Source: Victivallis vadensis (GTDB lineage Bacteria > Verrucomicrobiota > Lentisphaeria > Victivallales > GWF2-50-93). From it: a stretch of DNA of 13,036 nt. The position numbers were made by a program, and so were the translations under genes. Under the pieces are notes generated by a model. The model saw nothing but the letters and a program-made list of their open reading frames with translations, had not been told where the DNA came from and made no database searches. Every line of letters begins with the position of its first letter. Positions within the stretch are counted from its first letter, which is position 1. The stretch is from NCBI GenBank assembly GCA_020718525.1, contig DYRX01000090.1, forward strand, positions 1 to 13,036. Direction: 5' to 3'. Of the stretch, positions 8,334-13,036 are shown piece after piece.

Positions 8334-8341
8334 TTAGCGTG
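8271..8341. repeat. Degenerate 8-nt tandem repeat clusters overlapping the rluD stop
   Basis: Two groups of three octamers are visible: TTTGTGCC, TCTGTGGC, TTTGTGCG (8271-8294), then TTCGCGGC, TTGGCGGC, TTAGCGTG (8318-8341). They are separated by 23 nt that include a GACAAG/CTTGTC palindrome. The pattern TT(N)GYGGC with period 8 is clear. From memory, sequences of this kind (minus-strand form: CGCTAAG..CGCAAAG..GCACAAAG..CACAGAG) recur in intergenic DNA of many environmental bacteria, often ahead of GxxExxY-family genes; no such gene is present here, so this may be an orphan copy. The last unit provides the stop codon of rluD. Confidence 0.6.
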
Positions 8342-9260
8342 AAAAAATGTTTAGCATTTGAGAAATTTCCTCCGGAATTTGGCTTTCGAAAGAAAGCGCC
8401 TCTCCCGTTCTAGGATGGCAGAAGCCAAGTTTCCAGGCATGCAGAAGAAGCCTGCTGCTTGTCAGTTCCTGCCTTCCTCCGTATATCCGATCACCAAGCA
8501 CCGGACATTTCAAATGCGCAAGATGTACCCGGATCTGATGCGTCCTTCCAGTCATTATTTTCACCTCAAGCACTGCGGCTTTTTTCCCTTCGAGTATTCC
8601 TTTCGAAAGCAAGCGGTAGGAGCTGACAGCCATCCTTCCCGAATCCTTGAGCACTGCCATGCGCTTCCTGTCCAATGGATGCCGTCCGATCAATGTGCGC
8701 AGTTCGCCGGAGGAGGATGGAGGCCAGCCATAGCTCACTGCAAGGTATGTCTTCGAGACTTCGCGTTGCGCAAACTGGCGGGAAAGCGCGAATTTCGCAG
8801 TCGGAGTCTTTGCAATGACAAGACAGCCGGATGTGTCCTTGTCCAGCCTGTGCACAATGCCGGGTCTCTCGGGATCTTCCATTTTTTCGGCAAATTCCGG
8901 ATCCAGCCCGAGCAGTGCGTTCACAAGCGTCCCGCTTCTGCAGGCGTTTGCTGGATGGACAGAAAGACCAGCGGGCTTGCTGATCACCAGAATATCCGCG
9001 TCCTCGTAAAGGCATTCGAAGGGAATTTTTTCAGGCAGGATGCTTTTATCGGCAGGCTCAGGAAGAGCGACAGATAGAACGTCTCCGATTCGTGGAGAAA
9101 ATTTGGGACTGGTCTCGACCAGCCCGTTGACAGTAACTTTGCCATCCCGTATCAGCTTCTGGAAATAGGAGCGGGACAGATCTGAAAAAGATTCCGCAAG
9201 AATCTTGTCAAGCCTCGTCCTCCCGAAACGCTCCTCGGCGATTGTAATTGTTCTAGTCAT
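8334..9260 (-). CDS. rluD: RluA/RluD-family 23S rRNA pseudouridine synthase
   Basis: This 308-residue enzyme isomerises uridine to pseudouridine in RNA; RluD modifies 23S rRNA helix 69 (U1911/1915/1917 in E. coli). An N-terminal S4 RNA-binding domain (about 14-60: RLDKILAESFSDLSRSYFQKLI..GKVTVNG) precedes the catalytic domain. The catalytic aspartate is D140 in IVHRLDKDTSG, matching D139 in E. coli RluD. The C-terminal signature GRTHQIRVHLAHLKCPVLGD and the preceding ILVISKPAGLSVHP block are intact. S4 plus the near-identical catalytic position favour RluD, but related paralogues (RluC and others of the RluA group) share the layout and cannot be excluded. Its stop codon lies inside an octamer-repeat unit, so the last few residues may derive from the repeat. 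The ribosome site is weak; the ATG at 9260 is the natural start for S4. Cytosolic. Confidence 0.9.
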   Translation of the reverse strand: MTRTITIAEERFGRTRLDKILAESFSDLSRSYFQKLIRDGKVTVNGLVETSPKFSPRIGDVLSVALPEPADKSILPEKIPFECLYEDADILVISKPAGLSVHPANACRSGTLVNALLGLDPEFAEKMEDPERPGIVHRLDKDTSGCLVIAKTPTAKFALSRQFAQREVSKTYLAVSYGWPPSSSGELRTLIGRHPLDRKRMAVLKDSGRMAVSSYRLLSKGILEGKKAAVLEVKIMTGRTHQIRVHLAHLKCPVLGDRIYGGRQELTSSRLLLHAWKLGFCHPRTGEALSFESQIPEEISQMLNIFSR

Positions 9261-9401
9261 AATTTGGCATGAAGACCTTAATGATGCGAGATATATCGAT
9301 CAGATAACCAAAATGAATTCCACGGGCATCGTCATGATAAATATCCACTGAGCCACATCGTTCAGCGAATCTTTAGATCTTGTGGAAAAAGTCTTGAAGC
9401 T

Positions 9402-11822
9402 TCAGAGTACCGCCAAGATATCAATTTTCTGCGAGTCCGGGGCGACTTCATTTCCGGCAAGCTTATGACCGTTTCTGTAGAGGCCTTTCTCCTCTCCGCT
9501 TTCGGCGGATCGCATCTTGATATCGTATTCGCATCCGCGGAAACGTCTCCGCAGTAGGAGAGGCAGTTCGCCTGCTGGAATTTTCGGATCAATGATCAGT
9601 CCTTTGAATCCGGGACGCACCCCCAGTATGAACTGAGATATTGCGATATAGTTCCACGCCGCCGTTCCTGTCAGCCAGCTGTTTTTCGCTTCGCCATGCC
9701 TGGGTGCCGCCTTTCCGGCTATCATCTGCGAATAGACATATGGCTCCATCCTGTGAATTTCACTGATTTCCTCTCTGTATGCGGGGGAAATCCGCTTGTA
9801 GTAGTCAAACGCCTTCTCTGAATTGCCAAGCATGGCTTCCGCAATCATTATCCAAGGGTTTGTGTGGCAGAATATCCCGCCGTTTTCCTTGTAGCCCGGC
9901 GGATAGGAAGAGACTTCCCCAAGCTCTAGATGATAGTCCGCATAGGGAGGATCCTGAAGGACAAGCCCGTGCCTGGTGCCCAGGCGCTTCTCGACAGAAT
10001 CAAGCGCCTTCCTTGCGAAGCCGTCTCCGTGTCCGGCGCCAGCCATCACGCACCAGCCCTGGGACTCTATGTAGATTTGGCCATCCCTGCATTCCGGACT
10101 GCCAATCTTCTTTCCATAAAAGTCGTATGCCCTCAGAAACCATTCCTGCTCGCGGCCAAACTGATCTATCGCCATGATCATTTCGTCTGCGCTTCTTCTG
10201 ATCTCAGAGGCCTTCTCATGCATTCCGATATGTTCGAGCAGCTGGGCGAATTCCTTCGAGGCATATACGAAGAGACCTGCAATCATCACAGACTCCGCGG
10301 TTCTGCCCTGCTTGTTGCCAGTCGTCTGGAAAGGCTCTCCAGGCTCTTCGGAAAAGCAGTTCAAATTGAGGCAGTCGTTCCAGTCGGCGCGTCCAATAAG
10401 CGGAAGCGAATGGGGACCAAGATTGGCAAGCGTGAAGGAATGCGATCTGAAGAGATGCTCAAGAAGCGGAGCCGAAAGCGACTCGTCGTTTTCAAACGCC
10501 GCCTCCTCGCATAAAATCGAACTGTCCCCGGTCTCCTTCACATATGCCGAAACGCTCAGAATCAGCCAAAGCGGATCATCGTTGAAATTGGAGCCTATCA
10601 GTGAATTGCCCCTCTTGGTCAATGGCTGATACTGGTGAAACGCGCCCCCGTCCTTGAGCTGTGTCGCCGCAATGTCGAGTATCCGCTCCCTCGCCTTCTG
10701 CGGTATCTGATGAACAAATCCAAGTATGTCCTGGTTCGAATCGCGGAACCCCATCCCGCGCCCAATTCCAGACTCGAAAAACGAAGCGCTCCTTGACATG
10801 TTGAACGTAACCATGCACTGGTAGGGATTCCAAATGTTGACCATTCTGGAAAGCCGCTGATCCGGACACTCCACGCTGTAGATCGAAAGAAGCCTGTCCC
10901 AGTGCGATGACAAATCGGACAAAGCCTTTGCAACAAGTTCGGGACTTGCGAATTTCGCAAACTGCTCATGCGCAGGAACCTTATTTATGCGTCCTGGCTC
11001 TGCGAATTTCGCATTTTTCGGCGTCTCGATGTAGCCCAGGCCAAAGACCAGCTCCTCCTCGGCGCCGGGAGCAAGATTGAGCTCGATGCAATGGGAGGCG
11101 ATCGGCGACCAGCCTGATGCGAGCGAATTCGAGCAGGCACCCCTCTCCACGGCAAGAGGATTGTCCAGACCCCTGTAGGCCCCTACAAATGAGTCTCTGT
11201 CCGTGTCAAATGAGTCTGGATTCCTGTTGACAGCATAGTATGAATAATGGTTGCGGCGCTCGCGGTATTCCGTCTTATGAAAAATGAATCCGCCCTCTAC
11301 TTCGACCTCTCCAATGCTCAGGTTGCGCTGGAAATTCCTGTCATCGTCGTCCGCGTTCCAAAGACAGAACTCGGTGAATGAAAAGAGCTTAATCTTTTTT
11401 TTCCTTCCGCTCTTGTTAGAAATCCTGACACGATGGATTTCGATGTTTTCCCCGAGAGGGACAAAATACGTGATCGAAACCGAAACTCCGTCATTTTCAG
11501 ACTCTATTGTAGTATAGCCAAGACCGTGTCTGCATGAATATGAATCAAGTTCGGATCTGACGGGCTGATATGTGGGACTCCAGAATTTTTTTCCGGATTT
11601 GATGTAGAAATATCTTCCGTTGCCGTCCAGGGGAATGCTGTTGTAGCGGTAGCGGGTCAGCCTCCTGAGACGCGCGTCCTTGTAGAAGGTGTAGCCTCCG
11701 GCGCAGTTCGAAATGATGCCGAACATGTCCTCAGATCCGAGATAATTGATCCACGGATACGGAGTTTCAGGCGTTTCAATGACATATTCCCTCTTCGCGT
11801 CGTCAAATCTTCCAAATTTCAT
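9402..11822 (-). CDS. cbp: Cellobiose phosphorylase (glycoside hydrolase family 94)
   Basis: This 806-residue enzyme would split cellobiose with inorganic phosphate into alpha-glucose-1-phosphate and glucose, saving ATP during cellulose or beta-glucan use. The opening MKFGRFDDAKREYVI and the later YPWINYLG and ARLRRLTRYRYN closely resemble known cellobiose phosphorylases, which are about 811 residues. Layout: N-terminal beta-sandwich (about 1-270), helical linker, (alpha/alpha)6 barrel with FESGIGRGMGFRDSNQDILG, then GRADWNDCLN at about 477-486. D483, the last Asp of DWND, is the expected general acid by comparison with CBP D490 and chitobiose phosphorylase D492. CHTNPW and TGTAAWNY towards the C-terminus fit the phosphate-side loop. 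No signal peptide: cytosolic, so disaccharide must be imported, but no transporter lies nearby. A GGGGGA 6 nt upstream fixes the start. Cellodextrin or other GH94 specificity is possible; the cellobiose call rests on overall resemblance from memory. Confidence 0.92.
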   Translation of the reverse strand: MKFGRFDDAKREYVIETPETPYPWINYLGSEDMFGIISNCAGGYTFYKDARLRRLTRYRYNSIPLDGNGRYFYIKSGKKFWSPTYQPVRSELDSYSCRHGLGYTTIESENDGVSVSITYFVPLGENIEIHRVRISNKSGRKKKIKLFSFTEFCLWNADDDDRNFQRNLSIGEVEVEGGFIFHKTEYRERRNHYSYYAVNRNPDSFDTDRDSFVGAYRGLDNPLAVERGACSNSLASGWSPIASHCIELNLAPGAEEELVFGLGYIETPKNAKFAEPGRINKVPAHEQFAKFASPELVAKALSDLSSHWDRLLSIYSVECPDQRLSRMVNIWNPYQCMVTFNMSRSASFFESGIGRGMGFRDSNQDILGFVHQIPQKARERILDIAATQLKDGGAFHQYQPLTKRGNSLIGSNFNDDPLWLILSVSAYVKETGDSSILCEEAAFENDESLSAPLLEHLFRSHSFTLANLGPHSLPLIGRADWNDCLNLNCFSEEPGEPFQTTGNKQGRTAESVMIAGLFVYASKEFAQLLEHIGMHEKASEIRRSADEMIMAIDQFGREQEWFLRAYDFYGKKIGSPECRDGQIYIESQGWCVMAGAGHGDGFARKALDSVEKRLGTRHGLVLQDPPYADYHLELGEVSSYPPGYKENGGIFCHTNPWIMIAEAMLGNSEKAFDYYKRISPAYREEISEIHRMEPYVYSQMIAGKAAPRHGEAKNSWLTGTAAWNYIAISQFILGVRPGFKGLIIDPKIPAGELPLLLRRRFRGCEYDIKMRSAESGEEKGLYRNGHKLAGNEVAPDSQKIDILAVL

Positions 11823-11842
11823 AGATTGTCCCCCTTTTCTTT
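11823..11842 (-). promoter_or_regulatory. Strong ribosome binding site of the phosphorylase gene
   Basis: The minus strand reads AAAAGGGGGACAATCT immediately before the ATG at 11822. This is a near-ideal Shine-Dalgarno at 6-7 nt spacing and decides the start. The 100-nt gap to the upstream SecB-like gene has no evident terminator and no convincing promoter. Confidence 0.6.
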
Positions 11843-11922
11843 AATTTGCCCAATTGCTTTTAGGGTTTGTGTGAAAAATTTCCAGTTGCTTGAATCTCGC
11901 ACATTGATAGGCTGTTTGTTGT

Positions 11923-12420
11923 TTAAGAAGCCCCCTTTGCCTTCTTATGTTTAGAATTGTAAGCTTGTCTGTTTTCCGCTATTTTATTGCCACATGCAGA
12001 CTCCGGAGCCTCAATAAAACAGACAGTTGGAAGGAATATCGGCATATATGGACCATTGCTCATTGCATTGCAGAGGATTTGGCGAAGAGCACCATAAAGC
12101 ATTGAACAGCCATTGATCTCAACAAGCTTTTTAGAATTTTCTGCCGGGTAAGTTTTTTGGACTTCAAAATGACCAGTCATGGTGGCGGAGAAATTATAGG
12201 GGGAGTTTTTTTCTCTTCCCACATTCTGGTGAACTGCAATGACAAGCTTCCATACCTGGTTTTTTCCAGCATTCTCAAGTTCTGCCGGCCGCGTCGCGAT
12301 TTTTATGTCTTCAAAGTCGAGTTTAGACTTTTGGCTAGCGTCATATTCTAAATTCGCTGTGACTAGCAAATCAGTTAGGAAATAGGTCATACATTTAAGC
12401 GGCGAGGGGCGAGCTTTCAT
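11923..12420 (-). CDS. SecB-like chaperone, probable TAC-system chaperone
   Basis: SecB proteins hold unfolded clients, classically for Sec export; specialised copies in TAC systems protect an antitoxin. From the Met at 12420 the protein has 165 residues (E. coli SecB: 155). KARPSPLKCMTYFLTDLLVTANLEYD fits the SecB first strand, GHFEVQKTYP (83-92) the GxFxV strand, and LVEINGCSMLYGALRQILCNAMSNGPY then IFLPTVCF the long helix and C-terminal proline strand. A lysine-rich tail follows instead of the SecA-binding zinc tail. The frame is open to an ATG at 12477 (184 residues), but the added residues lack SecB resemblance; GGTGGA just before 12420 supports the shorter start. The start overlaps the end of the antitoxin gene by 26 nt, implying translational coupling. 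Adjacency to the antitoxin argues for a TAC role over general export. AT-rich patches suggest possible horizontal acquisition. Confidence 0.78.
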   Translation of the reverse strand: MKARPSPLKCMTYFLTDLLVTANLEYDASQKSKLDFEDIKIATRPAELENAGKNQVWKLVIAVHQNVGREKNSPYNFSATMTGHFEVQKTYPAENSKKLVEINGCSMLYGALRQILCNAMSNGPYMPIFLPTVCFIEAPESACGNKIAENRQAYNSKHKKAKGAS

Positions 12421-12913
12421 TTTTCCACCGTTCAGGTTTTCGTTCATGATCGCAGTCTGAAACATCATATCGGACATAAGGCTTCCATATGTCTATTTTT
12501 GAGGATAGTTCAGGATTTCCGAGACTCTTGAGGTAATTGACGCTCAAATGTCCGTCATATAAAGCGCTAAGAAGAATGTTCATCGAACGTGAAGGACGTT
12601 CTCTGCCGGATTCCCAACGAGTCCAAGATTTCTCGCCAAGCTGGAGCAGATCTGACATTGCCTTCTGAGTGAAACCGAGAGTATCTCTCAGTTCGCGTAT
12701 TTGTGCAGGTTTCATTATCCCGATATACCGTGCCTTGACAGACTCCAATTTTTCGATTTCTTCACCATCTAAATAAACTTCCCCTGTTTTCGGATCCTTC
12801 CAGGCAGTGACGTCAACCCAGATGGTTTTCGCAGTATTCCTTCCATTTGCCGCAGGAATATAGACCGGCGAGCGTGAAATGATTTTCTCCCATCCCAAAG
12901 GATGCGCGCTCAT
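12395..12913 (-). CDS. MqsA/YgiT-like Xre-family antitoxin with C-terminal tail
   Basis: This is a 172-residue putative antitoxin and autorepressor. Residues 70-122 form an Xre helix-turn-helix (QIRELRDTLGFTQKAMSDLL..GEKSWTRWESGRERPS), and the preceding WKDPKTGEVYLDGEEIEKLE..KARYIG matches the segment just before the HTH in YgiT/MqsA proteins. Classical MqsA binds zinc with two CxxC pairs in this N-terminal half; here there is no cysteine before C154, so the zinc site is lost. After the HTH a tail of about 45 residues contains IDIWKPYVRYDV (140-151). Tails of this kind in TAC antitoxins (chaperone-addiction domain) cause aggregation unless bound by the cognate SecB. The gene overlaps the SecB-like gene. 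GGGGAG 5 nt before the ATG at 12913 fixes the start. No toxin is visible. HigA-type classification is the alternative. Confidence 0.75.
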   Translation of the reverse strand: MSAHPLGWEKIISRSPVYIPAANGRNTAKTIWVDVTAWKDPKTGEVYLDGEEIEKLESVKARYIGIMKPAQIRELRDTLGFTQKAMSDLLQLGEKSWTRWESGRERPSRSMNILLSALYDGHLSVNYLKSLGNPELSSKIDIWKPYVRYDVSDCDHERKPERWKNESSPLAA

Positions 12914-13036
12914 AGATTCTCCCCTTTTCTCGGTGTGTGGCTTGAAAAAATAACGATTATATTGTTGTCCGTATCCTTCTTAATATTTTGGTCGCGTCCC
13001 TATTTGGAGACCTGACTTTTTGAGTTCATTTTACTC
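12914..13036 (-). promoter_or_regulatory. Leader of the antitoxin-chaperone operon with candidate -10 box and operator
   Basis: On the minus strand a perfect TATAAT (12956-12961) lies 42 nt before the antitoxin ATG. Overlapping it is a small inverted repeat ATAA-CGA-TTAT (12950-12960), a possible site for autorepression. No good -35 box is found 16-18 nt upstream, and the GGGGAG ribosome site is at 12919-12924. The only short frames here are under 12 codons, so no toxin is encoded within these 123 nt. The -10 match is exact but the region is AT-rich, so chance is possible. Confidence 0.42.

Noticed and set aside
8358..9077. Long plus-strand open frame of 239 codons opposite rluD
   Set aside because: It is fully antisense to a well-conserved gene, has no recognisable domains and is rich in residues typical of shadow frames.
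9261..9401. Gap between cellobiose phosphorylase and rluD, with the palindromes TGAAGCTTCA and GATATATC
   Set aside because: The first cannot form a hairpin (no loop) and the second is too short and AT-rich; no supported promoter or terminator could be named.
8788..11013. Three copies of the palindrome GCGAATTTCGC (8788, 10948, 11002)
   Set aside because: All fall in coding sequence and each encodes Ala-Lys-Phe-Ala in the gene's frame, so codon choice explains them better than a regulatory site.
12990..13021. Bulged GGTC...GACC hairpin followed by five T residues on the plus strand
   Set aside because: No plus-strand gene leads into it, the stem needs a 3-nt bulge, and it lies at the window edge.

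Overview
The window carries seven protein-coding genes, one of them cut by the left edge, at roughly 50-55% GC judged by eye. The left-edge fragment has the C-terminal signature of the prepilin-like (DUF1559 / H-X9-DG type) proteins that are greatly expanded in Lentisphaerota, Verrucomicrobiota and other PVC-group bacteria. Together with a MtaA/UroD-like methyltransferase-fold protein and a cytosolic cellobiose phosphorylase, this suggests a Gram-negative, carbohydrate-fermenting PVC bacterium, possibly of the Victivallis/Lentisphaerota type. That placement is inference from gene content; no marker RNA is present.

Layout. Positions 3-293 (+) hold the tail of a prepilin-like protein, facing a uroporphyrinogen-decarboxylase-family protein (395-1498, -); a strong hairpin (338-378) lies between the convergent genes. 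Positions 1733-8013 hold the housekeeping core: the DNA translocase FtsK (-) and the replicative polymerase DnaE (+), transcribed divergently from a shared spacer of about 260 bp. After dnaE comes a 320-bp non-coding stretch with two mobile-looking repeats: a cloverleaf-shaped inverted-repeat unit (8103-8157) and a run of degenerate 8-nt units (8271-8341) that supplies the stop codon of the following pseudouridine synthase gene (rluD family, 8334-9260, -). Then comes a full-length GH94 cellobiose phosphorylase (9402-11822, -).

The right end (11923-12913, -) holds the most interesting locus: a YgiT/MqsA-like Xre antitoxin with a C-terminal tail, overlapped at its 3' end by a gene for a SecB-like chaperone. 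This is the antitoxin-chaperone half of a toxin-antitoxin-chaperone (TAC) system. No toxin is visible: the 123 bp upstream of the antitoxin hold a promoter-like -10 box and a strong ribosome binding site but no toxin gene, so the toxin lies outside the window or is missing. The antitoxin lacks the zinc-binding cysteines of classical MqsA and has an aromatic W-x5-Y tail motif that could be the chaperone-addiction segment.

All minus-strand genes from 12913 down to 8334 point the same way, but the gaps of about 100-140 bp around the phosphorylase suggest separate transcription units. Only the antitoxin and chaperone genes look translationally coupled. No tRNA, rRNA, CRISPR array, transposase or integrase was seen.
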